The notes under the pieces: model-generated | Databases searched by the model: none | What the model saw: only the letters and a program-made list of their open reading frames with translations | Told to the model about the DNA's origin: nothing | In this document: positions 32,878 through 44,388 of the stretch, piece by piece | Position numbering within the stretch: position 1 is the stretch's first letter | Layout of the letters: each line of letters starts with the position of its first letter | From: Spiroplasma litorale | Lineage (GTDB): Bacteria > Bacillota_I > Bacilli_A > Mycoplasmatales > Mycoplasmataceae | Direction of reading: 5' to 3' | Length of the DNA stretch: 64,000 nt | Assembly (NCBI RefSeq): GCF_001267155.1 | Contig: NZ_CP012357.1 | Location: 682,001-746,000, forward strand | Translations under genes and position numbers: made by a program

Positions 32878-34242
32878 TTAATTGTCTTCCTTGTTATTTA
32901 TTAATTCTTTATATCAATATGCAGATTTTTTAAACTTTCTAGATTGGTTTGTTAAATCAACTTCAATTAAACCATATCTATTTTTAAAAGCATTTCTAAA
33001 ACTTCAACAATCAAGAGCTGCTCATATATGATATCCAAAACAATTTGAACCATTATCAATTGCTCTTTTAATTTGTGTTAAATGATTATTTAAAAACTCA
33101 ATTCTATAATCATCATTAATGACACCATCTTTATCCCTATATTTATCTTCAGATTCTACTCCCATACCATTTTCTGCAATATATCATGGGATATTGTTAT
33201 ATTTTTCCTTAATTTCCATACCAATTTCATATAATGCTTCAGGAAAAATTTCTCATCCTCTGTGTGGGTTAATTTTTGCATTTTCTGGTATTTGAATAAT
33301 GTAATTATCCATAATTCATCTATTTTTATTATTAGGTTTTAATTTAACTCTACAAGGAAAGTAATAGTTTATTCCTAAGAAATCTACTTTTGTTTTTTTA
33401 ACAATTTCTATTTCTTCTTTTGTGTACTCAGGTAACATATTATATTGTTTTAAAGTGTCTACTAATATTTGACTAATATTTCCGTTATACATTATATTTA
33501 ATGGTCCTCTGTTAACATATGCATCATATACTTTTGCAGCTTGAATATCTTCTTCTTTATTTGAAAATGAGTAAGTATAGTTTCAATTAAATACAACACC
33601 AATTGGTGCTTTTAAATTAAATGTTCTATATGATAACAATACTTTTGAATGAGCTAAAAATATACCATAAGCTTGATTAACTGCTTGTTTAGGGTCATTA
33701 ATTGCTGGATAATGCTTGTCATTTAAATAACCTTCATAAACTGGAACCAATGGTTCGTTAAAAGTAACATAATAATCTACTTCATCATTAAATTCTTTAA
33801 ATACAAATTCACAATAATTAACAAATTTGTCAATAACTTCTCTTGATGATCACCCTCCTTTTTCATGTGCTCATAATGGCATATCAAAATGAAATAAGGT
33901 CATAAATAATTTAATATTATTTTTTTTATACTCATTTATATATGAATGATAAAAATCAACTGCATCTTTATTTAAGTTTTCACCATCTGGAAACAATCTC
34001 GCCCATGAAAACCCTGTTCTTAAAGAGTCAAAACCTATTTCTTTAAACATTTTTATATCATTTTTATAGTTTCTAGTTATATCACAAGTAATTGATGGGC
34101 CAACTTTATCAAAAAATAGTTCAGGGCTTTCTGAATAATATTTATCAAAAGCTAAATCACCAATTTTTGTAATACCTTTACCTTCTGTTTGCAATGCACT
34201 CATTGATGCACCAATTTGAAAATTCTTTTTAAATTTAAGCAT
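32878..34242 (-). CDS. GH1 6-phospho-beta-glucosidase/galactosidase
   Basis: A 454-residue GH1 enzyme, different from the one at 14904. It starts KFKKNFQIGASMSALQTEGK, with the acid/base Glu in YVTFNEPLVP near residue 163 and the nucleophile Glu in YIAENGMG near residue 357; the C-terminus has GYHIWAALDCWSFRNAFKNR. It hydrolyses phosphorylated glycosides in the cytoplasm. It is first in an operon with the PTS permease, ending two bases before the PTS ATG. The substrate cannot be fixed from motifs alone. Confidence 0.93.
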
Positions 34243-34363
34243 ATTAATACCTCCTAATTGAATATTATTATTTAGAATTTATTTTTACAATGCAATTCTA
34301 TAAATAGAGAAATTTTTAAAAAATTGAGAAATATTTTTGCTAATATTAATTAGAGGATAATGT

Positions 34364-35131
34364 ATGTTTAAAAGTATTAAAGAAAAATTGACTTTAATTA
34401 AAAATAATCCAGAAAATCAAACACATGTTGCAATAGCGAATTATTTACTAAATTGTATTGAAGAAAAAAAAGTCCCAAAAATTATTGAATGTTCAAAAGA
34501 ATCTTTTTGTTCAGAATCAGTAATTACTGCTTTTTCAAAGAAATACGGATATGATGGTTTTAAAGAGCTTGCAACACGAATAAAGATAGAAACTGAATAC
34601 TATAATTACAGTAATGTTGAAAAAAATGCAACTAGTTTAGATTATAGAGTTATAATAGATAATTCAATAGATATGATTGATCAACAAGTTGAAAAAATTA
34701 AAAAACTTATCAATTCTATTGATAAGGAAAATAATATTTATATGATAAGTTGTTATCAACAACTTTTTAATGTTGAATTATTTGCAAGTGAATTAAATTT
34801 ATATGGTTATAATGCATTTTTTAATTATCAACGAAAATTAAATCAAGCTTGAATAAACAAAGCTAAAAGAGACGATGTTTTTATATTTTTTTGTTTTGGT
34901 TTAGACAATCAATACATCGTGAATTATTATAACTTAGTTAAAAATACAAATAAAAATGTTTTTGTAATTTGTTCACCATCACAAAAACATAAATTTGATA
35001 TTTATAAGGAGTGTATAGTTGTTGATTATTATGAAAGAAGTGTTATTTTAGAATCAAGTAGAAATATATTAATAATGTATCTATTAAGTTATATAGTAAT
35101 TAATTTACTAAAAAATACTATTAACAATTAA
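34364..35131 (+). CDS. RpiR-family transcriptional regulator
   Basis: A 255-residue regulator with an N-terminal HTH_6 region (NYLLNCIEEKKVPKIIECSK, SESVITAFSKKYGYDGFKEL) and a C-terminal SIS-like sugar-phosphate domain (NNIYMISCYQQLFNVELFAS, KNVFVICSPSQKHKFDIYKE). TGA reads as Trp at residue 163. GAGG lies upstream of ATG 34364. It is divergent from the GH1-PTS operon and is the likely regulator. The 120-bp intergenic region holds two GAGAAAT-ATTTTT direct repeats (about 34307-34338) as a possible operator. It overlaps the convergent gene at its end by 4 bp. Confidence 0.88.
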
Positions 35132-35889
35132 ACAACTTCAACATTAATTTCACAAGTTAATATATTATGATAATTTATTTTAATACTCTCAGTTCCTTTT
35201 TTTAATAAAGTGTAAGGTATTTTATACCTTCCAGTACCTTTTCTATCAATAAATTTTTTATGATTAAAATATAAACTATCATTATAAGAAATAACTTCTA
35301 ACAATTTTAATTTTTCTGGGTTTATTATATTAATTGTTAAATAAAAAGTTTTGTTTTCATTATTTTTTAAGTAAATTTTTATATCATCAGGTTTTACTAA
35401 TATTGGTTGTTTAATATCATAAGGTTCAAAATTTTTTGGTAAACTTAATCTTTTTGCTATTTCTAATTGTTTTTTGCTTGAATAATCTACTTTAAAACCA
35501 TTTTTAACTAAGGCATTTTTTAATTTTTTATAATAATTATTTGTAAATAAAAAGCAAAAAATTGGTATTCATGATCTTTTTAAAGATTTTAAATAAATTT
35601 TGTAAATATATTCTTGTTCATTAACTTGATTTATAAATACAAATGTTTTTTTTAAATAAAATATTTGATATCAACTTAGCATAAAAACTAAAAACAAAGA
35701 TATTAATAGTGATATATATTACAGAGGGTCAATTTCTATTGCAGCTATAATAGAAGCTATAATAGAAGCTATGGTTGACATTATAAAAATTAACGAGTTA
35801 ATTAAATGATAGGTATAAATAATTTGACTTAATTTTTTTGAATAGATATCTTTTTTTGTATAATAATAATTTATTCAAATAGTTAACAT
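35128..35889 (-). pseudogene. Membrane-anchored protein with in-frame TAA
   Basis: A 254-codon frame starts at ATG 35889 (GAGGT upstream) and ends at 35128. It is interrupted by one TAA at 35719-35721 (codon 57) between two hydrophobic segments. Just before it the 12-mer GCTTCTATTATA is tandemly repeated, encoding IASIIASII. After the stop come a second membrane segment (YISLLISLFLVFMLSWYQIF) and a soluble domain with beta-strand-like pieces (KPDDIKIYLKNNENKTFYLT, FIDRKGTGRYKIPYTLLKKG). Unknown family. The same-frame continuation shows it was one protein. Confidence 0.65.
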
Positions 35890-35994
35890 AACATACCTCT
35901 TTAAATATTTATATTATACATAATAAGTGAAGTTATTATCTTTTAATAAAATTGTTTTATAATTTAAAATATTTTTTAGTCAATTTTTTATAAT

Positions 35995-36069
35995 AAAAAA
36001 ACACCTTTAATAAATTTTTAAAAATAAAATATTTTTTTTATTATTAAGATTTCATTCAGGTGTTTTTTT
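35995..36069 (-). terminator. Long-loop terminator
   Basis: Arms AAAAAAACACCT and AGGTGTTTTTTT enclose about 50 nt. It lies 40 bp after the ABC permease stop on the minus strand and can serve both strands. Confidence 0.65.
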
Positions 36070-36108
36070 AAAAAAGTTTATTTATTAATTGCAAATATAA
36101 ATTAAGTT

Positions 36109-36978
36109 TTATCTTTTGTTATTTCATCTAAAACTAAAGTATCCTCCAGTAATTAATAATGTTGAGTAAAAGAAAGCTGTTAAACAAGGAATTCATAATT
36201 GAAAACCAAAACTTATCATTTTACCTTCTCTTTCTGGATTCTCAAATGCTCATTTAACTTGTTCAGATGATGCTGCAATTATACCTACTCATACACTATG
36301 TTTATGAGGAACAAAGTAGCTCATAATTGTTAAAGGTTTAGATACGGACATTAAATCTAACGGTAATAAACAATCAGAAAATACTATACTAAACAAAACT
36401 ATAATTAATGTTATTGTTTGTGATAAGGCAATACTATTAATTAAACCACTTATTATAACTCCAATCGAAATTGAAATACTTATATTTAAACTTAATGAAT
36501 ATATTATACCAATTCAATCTTTAAATTCTCATAGACCAATTATTTCAAAAAACGATCCATTAGTTGCATTAAAATATATTAAAGATATAATAGACATTAC
36601 AATTAGTGACATTAAAAAAGAAACTATTCCAATTATAAAATTGAAAACATATAATGAAACAAAAAAGTTTAACCTGGATACCCCAGCACTATGTATCCTT
36701 TTTAAAAATACCGAGTTTTTTCATTCCGAAACTGTAGTATTTACTAAAAATATAATTGCAAATGTTGGTAAAATCATATACAAAAATAGTCTTGGTGGTT
36801 TAAACACACCACTTGTTGCATTTGTATATCATACATAAATCATTAAAAAAGCTAATGGTATAAAAAATACATAAACATATGTTCTAAAGTTTTTTAAAAT
36901 AGATAAAGAAATAATTATAAAGTTATTTTTAAAATTATTGAACATAGGTTTGAATTTAAATAATTCTTTATTTTTCAT
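36109..36978 (-). CDS. ABC exporter permease (ABC-2 type)
   Basis: A 289-residue integral membrane protein with six hydrophobic segments and the ABC-2 layout: an N-terminal amphipathic part (NNFKNNFIIISLSILKNFRT), a central pair (NFFVSLYVFNFIIGIVSFLM), and a C-terminal helix (FGFQLWIPCLTAFFYSTLLI). Its ATG lies inside the end of the ATPase gene (11-bp overlap), with AAGGTGAG as ribosome site, so the two form one transporter. Substrate unknown; ABC-2 systems usually export drugs, peptides or glycans. Confidence 0.8.
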
Positions 36979-37666
36979 ATAACTCACCTTTATAATATTT
37001 AATTAGCATATCTCTTACAGATTTATATTTTTTTCTAACTTCAACAATTTGCATATCTATAAATATTTTGCCACCATCAATAATCATGACTCTATCACAT
37101 AAATTTTCAACCTCTTCAGGTATGTGAGAAATTATTAAAAGAGTTTTCTTTTCTTTCTTTAAGTTTTGAAAAAAATCAGCAAGACGTAGTTGCATTTTTA
37201 AATCAAGACCAGTTATCATTTCATCTAAGAAAATATGACTTGGATCATTTAAAATCGCAAGTAAAGTATTAAGTCTTTGTTTTTGACCACCACTTAATAA
37301 ATTTAAGTCTTTGCTTAATATTGAATCAAGTTCAAATATTTTTATAAGTTCAATTGTTTTTTCATCAAATTTATTTGACCATTTTTTCTTGAAATATTTA
37401 ATTAATAATTTTGATGACATTCCTTTGGGTCAAAACCCTTCTTGAAATTGTATACCAACATTTTTATAAACATCGGTTTTACCATTTAGTAATACTTGAC
37501 CGGAAGTAGGTTTAATTTGTCCAACAATAATTTCCATCAATGTTGTTTTTCCGGCACCATTTGACCCAAGTATACCTACAGCTTCTCCATCATTAACAGT
37601 AAAATTTATATTATCTAAGATTATATTTTTGCCATACTTTTTGCAGACATTTTTAACTTCTAACAA
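36968..37666 (-). CDS. ABC exporter ATPase
   Basis: A 232-residue ATP-binding subunit, open with TGA as Trp. Walker A GILGSNGAGKTTLM, Q-loop GIQFQEGFW, signature NLLSGGQKQRL, Walker B SHIFLDEMITGLD (Glu present) and the switch His in IISHIPEEV are all there, so it should be active. The first possible start is TTG 37666 (a TAG lies 18 bp upstream); no better ATG exists before Walker A. It is 21 bp downstream of the GH85 gene and probably cotranscribed with it. Confidence 0.88.
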
Positions 37667-37687
37667 CTTTATTCCAGCTTTCTATAT

Positions 37688-40207
37688 TTATAAATCAATA
37701 CTAAATCATTTAACATTTGAATTTAAATTATTTACTAGTTTTATATATAATTTTGGACAATTTCAATCTATATTTTTTATATAGTAATCATTTTTATTTC
37801 CTTCTGCAATTCTTAATATTTTATTTGAGTAATCACCATATATTTCATAATATGAATATAAGTCTGAATCTTTTAATAAATTATCAAAATTTAATCGGTA
37901 ATTTCTTAAACCACTATCTCTGCTTATATCTAATTCTGATGTTACTTTATCAAAATTGTACGTGCTATTAGCAACTTGTGAGTCGCTATTCAATACTTTC
38001 ATTTCACCAACTTTAACTGTACCTTTACCACCCTTAAAGTTAATTCCTAATTTTGATATAGGAGCGCCACTATTTACTTCACCAGTTATTCTTGTTCAAT
38101 CATTTTCTAATTTTTTTGTAGTAGTTTTTGTTGCTTCTAATGATTTTTCATTATCTTTAGTTGTATCATAAATTACTTTAATTGATTCTGGATCTAAATC
38201 ACCAGTTGTTTTAACCACAAATTCTACTTTTTTATTTTTATTTGCAGAGTAGTTTGAACCCATTATTCATCAATCATAGTTAGTGCTTGATTCTAGATCA
38301 AAGTCTTGAATTTCACCTTTATCATTAAAACCACTTCCTAAACTAATTGAATTACCTTTTAAATAAGGATTATAGTAGTCATAGTATCCAGAAACTTTAT
38401 CTGAACTTTGTAATTTTTGATCTGTTGAACTTGCAATTCTTCATTTGTATGTTGGTTGAACATCCCCAATATTTGAATTTGATCATGGATAGTTATCAAC
38501 ACTAGTTATTTTTCCATCATCATTAATTGAGTTAAACATTTTACCATTTCCAGTTGAGAAATTAGTAAAGAAAACATTATTGTTATCATTTAAAACAGTA
38601 TTTTCTTGAATGATATGTCCCATACCATAACTATATTTTTCTAGTTTTTTATTATCACTTGTGTAAGTAATTACACCTTTATCTTTTTCATCAAGGACTC
38701 TGTTATGTCCAGTATAAAGCATATCATCATACATTGCAGCTGAAACAAGTTTATATATGTCTCTTTCAACTTCAGTTACATTTTTTAATTGATCTCCTAA
38801 ACTATTTGCAACATCATATCCATCTTGTGAAGCAAACATCGCAACAGAATTACTAATTGCATTTTCACCTAATGAAGAATTATCATAACTATATTTAACA
38901 ATTGGTTTACCGTCACTTCCTTTTTCAGTTTCATCTTTATTACTGTATTTATAAGCAAGTTGTTTTGTATCATATCTTCCTATTCTATCCTTGTTATAAT
39001 AAATTTCTTCATTAACTCATCCACCAACATTGTACATATTAAATACTTTTCGTGCTGCTTCTTTATTGTTATTTGTAAATCTTTCAGAACTATTAAAATT
39101 TTGACCAAAATCTGATAAGAAATAATCTGAATTATTATAAAGTTCGACAGACTCGTCACTAGTTTGTTTGTTGCTATCATCCATACCAAGTGAACCATTA
39201 TTTTTATATGAAAATAATGTTAAGTTTTTTATATACGAATCATTTGAATTTTTAACTTTATTATTTCATTGTTTCATAATTTCAATAATTTTTTTATAAC
39301 TAATAATTGAACCATCTGGAGAGTATCCATTTGGTTCATTATTTCAAAACCATCCATCAAATTGATATTGTTTTGCTAAATCTATTAGCTTATCAACTAT
39401 TAAATAATTACCTGAACTATCTTGTTTTATGAAATCTCTAAGCATTTCAACTTTTAAACCATGATAACCATCCAAAAAAATGTTACCCAAAATCTTTGTA
39501 CCATTCATATGAGCTTTTTGTACTTCATTTGATGCTGGAGGTAAAAGAATTCCTTCATCAGCCGCTCCACCTCATGATACTGTTATATCATTGTATTGAT
39601 AGTTATTTATTCCTCTTGCATAAGCTCTATTATTACCAACTATTGTATTTGCAAGTGAAGTTGACTCAATAACAGTTGACATATTCATTTCTTGAATATT
39701 TTTATCTTGACTACTAATTCATTTTTTAGCAGTTTTAGTTGTTTTTTGAAGTGGTATTCTAGATACATTATATTTAGCGTCACGATCTGAATCATAACTT
39801 CAATCTAAAATACTGTTACTTTCATCAAATATATCACTCTTAGGAACAACTTGTAAGTCTTTTTTGAAATTACCATTTGGCATAAAGTGCGAGTTTAAAG
39901 GCACTCCTGTTGGAGATTGTTTTTTTACATCATTTGCAGTTTTAAAACTTGTATTAAAACTTGAATAATCAATATAATTTTTAGAGTTTTCTTTAGCCAA
40001 AGAAATATTTTTTTCAACATTGGTAGGTATATTTTGTTTAGTCGTATTTTGATAACCTTCAAAATAAGGTTCTTCTTTTTTTCAACTATAATCTTCTAAC
40101 TCAGATAAATCTGTACCATAAATAGTTTTATCACCACACGAAACTACCGCGGTCAATATAGGTGTTACTAAAAAAGTTACATTAAGTAACATAATTAATT
40201 TTTTCAT
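37688..40207 (-). CDS. GH85 endo-beta-N-acetylglucosaminidase lipoprotein
   Basis: An 839-residue surface lipoprotein: signal peptide MKKLIMLLNVTFLVTPILTA with lipobox VVS-C. The catalytic module (about residues 150-430) fits family GH85: NDITVSWGGAADEGILLPP, AHMNGTKILGNIFLDG, and the active-site strand QFDGWFWNNEPNG with the Asn and Glu (near residue 290) that GH85 uses for substrate-assisted catalysis. Such enzymes cut between the two core GlcNAc residues of N-linked glycans. The C-terminal 300 residues contain a beta-sandwich module (DYWWIMGSNYS-like, then KKVEFVVKTTGDLDPESIKV) that may bind carbohydrate. GGGG precedes the ATG. An ABC exporter follows. A role in releasing host glycans is inferred. 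Confidence 0.82.
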
Positions 40208-40596
40208 TTTTATTCCCCTTTGTATTACTTTTTAAAAAATATTTAAAAAGATATATACAATTTGATTTTAACCAAAAAAAAAAAAAAAAGCAAATGACAC
40301 AAGCGAGGGGTCGTAGGAAATTTTAGACTTAATGCAATTTTGTTAAAATTTATAAATTAAAAAAATTAACTTTCTTTAAAAATCTAATAAAGATTTTTAA
40401 AGAAATAAGGAACTTAATAATGCTGATTATTAAAAAAATAGTTTTTTTATCTATTAATATTTATTTATCTAAACATTTATTTAATAATCTAGGAAAATAA
40501 ATCCTTAGATTATGAAAAACCGAATAGTACAATAGTATTATTCGGCTTTTCATATATTTATGTAATATTTAAATTTATAAATTTTATTAATAAAAA
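40208..40596. other. Intergenic region with two hairpins and an A16 tract
   Basis: No gene. It holds a run of about sixteen A (40273-40289), a perfect hairpin TTTCTTTAAAAATCT / AGATTTTTAAAGAAA (40371-40405) and a terminator at 40514-40551 for the dehydrogenase gene. The relatively GC-rich patch CACAAGCGAGGGGTCGTAGG follows the A-run and stands out against the surrounding sequence. Confidence 0.6.
40514..40551 (-). terminator. Terminator after alcohol dehydrogenase
   Basis: GCCGAATAATAC / GTACTATTCGG stem with a T-run on the minus strand, 45 bp after the dehydrogenase stop. Confidence 0.75.
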
Positions 40597-41640
40597 TTAA
40601 AATTTTATAAGTACTTTTAAAGCCTTATTTTCTTTTGCATTCTTAAATACATCAAAAGCTTTTTCGATTTCACTAAAATTAAATCTATGAGAAATTAATT
40701 TATCAATTGGAATTTTATAATCATTTATATTTTTTATTAAATCTAATGATGAATACGCATTTACAAGTCCTGTAGTAAGTTTTATGTTTTTTATTCATAA
40801 ATCTTGTAAATTAAACTCTACTGATTCACCAAAAACGCCAACAATAGCTATATTTCCAGCTATTGATACTATTTTTTGAGCTAAATCGAAAGTAAATTTA
40901 GTTCCGATTGCTTCAATTACAACATTTGATCCTTCATTATTGGTTAACTTCATTACTTGTTTTATTGCTTCATCACCTGTTGCACAAATTATATCTGTTG
41001 CTCCATTATTTTTTGCAAAATCTAATCTAGATTGATCTAAATCAATCATAATTATTTTTTTAGGGTTTTTTTGCTTAGCTGACATTAGTCCTGCTAATCC
41101 GATTGGACCAGCACCAATTATTGTAACAACACTATCTTCTTTAACTTCTCCATTTAAAACACCAATTTCATATGATGTTGGAAATATATCACTAATTAAA
41201 ACTAGATTTTCAAAACCAGGTTTACTTGGATCTAATTTGTGTAATGAATTAGTGGCATGTGGAACTCTTATATATTCTGAGTGTGTTCCATCAATTAAAT
41301 GCCCAAATATTCAACCCCCATCTTCACAATGAGATTGATAATTATTTTTACAATATTTACAAGTTCCACAACTTGTAATACAAGAGATAATTACAACGTC
41401 ACCAACTTTATGATTTGATACTTCACTACCTAATTGTTCAATTACACCAATACCTTCATGACCTAATACACAATTATCAGGAACTTCAGGTACATCTCCT
41501 TTAAGAATATGTAAATCTGTACCACAAATTGTTGTATACATCATTTTTACAATGGCATCTGTTTCTTTTTTTATAGTTGGTTTTTCAACTTCTTTTACTA
41601 CATATTTTAAACTATTTTTTTCAAAGCATGCTGCTTTCAT
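40597..41640 (-). CDS. Zinc-dependent alcohol dehydrogenase
   Basis: A 347-residue medium-chain dehydrogenase. The catalytic zinc site is Cys in TTICGTDLHILKGD, His-Glu in LGHEGIGVIEQLGSEV, and the structural zinc cluster is SCGTCKYCKNNYQSHC. The NAD-binding motif is VVTIIGAGPIGLAGLMSA followed by MIDLDQSRLDFAKNNGATDI. It probably interconverts acetaldehyde or a related alcohol/aldehyde with NADH, helping redox balance in fermentation; sorbitol-dehydrogenase-like activity is an alternative. Monocistronic. Confidence 0.92.
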
Positions 41641-41754
41641 ATTATCACCCTTAAATATAATAACATTACAAAAAGTGTTTTAATGAATAATATGGAATTA
41701 TTTTTATTTATATTATATATTTAAGAAATATTTTTATTTATTTTAATAATTAAT

Positions 41755-42705
41755 TTAGTTTTTTATAAAATTATAATTTAGTTGTATAAAGTTAGAATAT
41801 GGTGAATCAGGGTTATATGTTGAAACAAACTTTGGTCCTATATAGTTTTCTTCATCAAAATAATCTAATTTAACATTATTTTCAGTTAATTGATATTTTT
41901 TTGTTTCTTCTTTATTATTTCACTTATCTAAAACATCTTTTAGTGTTTCATGTTCTTCAGAACCATTTATATCTCCTAAATCAATAAACGCCCCATCATT
42001 TATATCTTGAAATAGATTTATTCTTTGACATTCAATATGAACTATCTTTTCAAGACCTGCATATTTTAATAATAGAGACACTTGGAAATGGAATTTTTCA
42101 ATTTCTCCATTGCTTTTTGCTATGTATTTATTTAATTTATATTTAATTTTAAATAAACCCTCTATTTTGTCATCTTTAATTGGTTCTAAAACTTCTAGAC
42201 ATTTTGAATCTTTTTCTTCGTTAGGTATTAAAACCTCGAGTTTTTTATCGCTTTCAAAATTGTTAATTTTAATACTGAATGTCTTTTCTTCAAAAACTTT
42301 TATATATAAATCAATATCATCAATTGAAAAACTTGGTTTAATTTTTTCATATGTATATTATAAAACAACACTACCTTTAACCTTTGAAGAGTTTGGTAAT
42401 GCCTCAATTTTAGCTTGATTTAAAGTTGGATTATCTGAAAATTTTACATCATTAATTGAAAAAGAATCATCTTTATTCATTTCAATAATTTTTGATATTA
42501 TATCTTTTAAGGTTTGTAAATCACTATTACTTTTTATTTCCTTCAAATCTTTTTCTCTGATTGAAGATAAATCTCTTTTTTGATCTTCAATGTTTGGTGT
42601 TGTTGTCTCTGTTGACTGGTTATTGTTATTCTCACAAGATAGCACATTACTAGGAACAATTCCAATACATAAAATCGCATTTAAACATAGTATTAGTTTT
42701 TTCAT
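41755..42705 (-). pseudogene. Lipoprotein interrupted by in-frame TAA
   Basis: Signal peptide MKKLILCLNAILCIGIVPSN with lipobox VLS-C, then a Thr/Asn-rich linker and DLSSIREKDLKEIKSNSDLQ, similar in style to mollicute lipoprotein repeat modules. A TAA at 42358-42360 (codon 116, after SKVKGSVVL) stops translation. The same frame continues YTYEKIKPSFSIDDIDLYIK for 200 more codons to 41755 with normal composition. The truncated 115-residue form might still be exported, but the larger protein is lost. Function unknown. Confidence 0.7.
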
Positions 42706-42966
42706 TTTATTTCCTCCTTTATAAATTGTGTTTTAATAATTATTTAATAAAAAAAATTACAATAAATATATATTTTTAATTTATATTATAAAATATAACG
42801 CAAAAGAAAAGTATTCATTGAAAATACATTTATTAATATTTCAATATAATTACTAATAATTTAATACAACAATATTTTATATTTTCAATTATGTTAATAA
42901 TGAAAAATAATTATCTACATATATAACTCATGCAAATAAAATAAAAAAACTCCAACTTATTTAAAA

Positions 42967-44343
42967 TAGACAACCCTAAAGAGACCAAATTATTTAAAAT
43001 TTTTTTAAATAATTGTTTCTACAGAAAGGGTGTTTTTTTATGCCAAAAATAATAGACAAAAAGATAAAATTATTAGCAATTAAGAAATTTCTTGCTGGTG
43101 AAAAAGCTTCTAAAATTGCCGAAGAATTAAATTTAAAAAGTGGGCAACCACAAATAAAACAATGAGTAAAAAGATATAATATTAGTGAACTAGAAAGCGA
43201 ATTAGATTATTCGCCTTGTGAGGTTAATATTTATATGAAAAAAGACATTGAAAACAAGATTCTTAAAGAAGAAAATAAAAAGTTGGAAAAAGAATTAAGT
43301 AAACTTAAAAAAGAAAAACTAAAATATAAGGCTAAAATAAATTTTTTGGAAAAGCGCATGCCTTCTTGCATGAATTTATCGAATACTCAAATGAAGATAG
43401 AAACAAGTAAGAAGGTTTGAAAAAATAACGCCTATAACATAATTTATTTTGATGATTCTACTGAATTAAACATAAAAGATAAATGCAAAGCTTTATTTGT
43501 TAATTTTGCTAACTATGCAAAATGAAAAAATAAAAATCAAAAAGAACTATCTGAAAATAAAAAAGTAGAATTAAAAAGAAAATATAATGATAAAGCGATA
43601 GACTTAATAAACAAGTTTTCAAAAAAGAATGGATCTTCTGGTTCATGAAATGTAAGTTCTTGAATTAGAGATGTTTTTAATATTAATGTTAGTTACAAAA
43701 TAATAAATAAATTAAGAAAAAATAAGTTAGTTGATCTAGTTAAAATTAAAAGAGATTCTAAAAGAACCACTCACCAAAGAGGAAACTTTGTACCAGACTT
43801 AATTAAAAAAGATTTTAGCACACAATATAACTTTCAAAAAATTGGAATGGATGGTTCTTACTTAGACCTTATAATTAAAGGAAAAAAAGTTAAAATATTA
43901 GGAGAGTTTGCCTACAATTGATATAACAGGGAAATGATTGCTTATAATTTTGATTTAACTGAAAATTCAGAAATTGTTAAAAAAACTATTTGTGAAGTAA
44001 TAGAAGTTATTAATAAACATAAGGTTAGCCATTCAATAATTCAAACTGATAGAGGAACCGCAAATACATCTTATGCTGTTAAAAATGTTATTGATTTATA
44101 TCCGAATGTTGTTTTATTAATGTCTGAGTCAGGATTTAAACATAATGCACCAACAGAATCTTTGAATGGTTGATATAAAGAATGTTTTTTTGCACAATAC
44201 GATAATGAATTTAAAAATTTTCAAGAATTCAAATTATTATTCGATCAATTTATAATTAAAAGAAATAACTTGCAAAATTACTTATATAATAAAAAAAGAA
44301 ACCAAATATTATAAAATATTTCTGGTCTCTTTAGGGTTGTATA
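42967..44343 (+). mobile_element. Intact IS3-like insertion sequence
   Basis: An 18-bp perfect inverted repeat ACAACCCTAAAGAGACCA at 42970-42987 and its complement at 44323-44340; outside it three more positions match with one mismatch. A single full-length transposase lies between. The left end also occurs alone at 28602-28635, so the element has been present elsewhere in this genome. Confidence 0.88.
43040..44314 (+). CDS. IS3-like DDE transposase in a single ORF
   Basis: A 424-residue transposase. N-terminal helix-turn-helix (DKKIKLLAIKKFLAGEKASK, IAEELNLKSGQPQIKQWVKR), a coiled coil rich in Lys/Glu (about residues 70-105), then an rve DDE core: Asp in FQKIGMDGSYLDL, Asp in SIIQTDRGTANTS and Glu in HNAPTESLNGWYKECFF. 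IS3 transposases are usually made by frameshifting between orfA and orfB; here both parts lie in one frame. TGA reads as Trp. The ribosome site GAAAGGGTG precedes ATG 43040. Probably active. Confidence 0.85.
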
Positions 44344-44388
44344 TTCTTTTCTAGAAGGAGTTATTTTTTAAAAATTAATTTTTCAATT

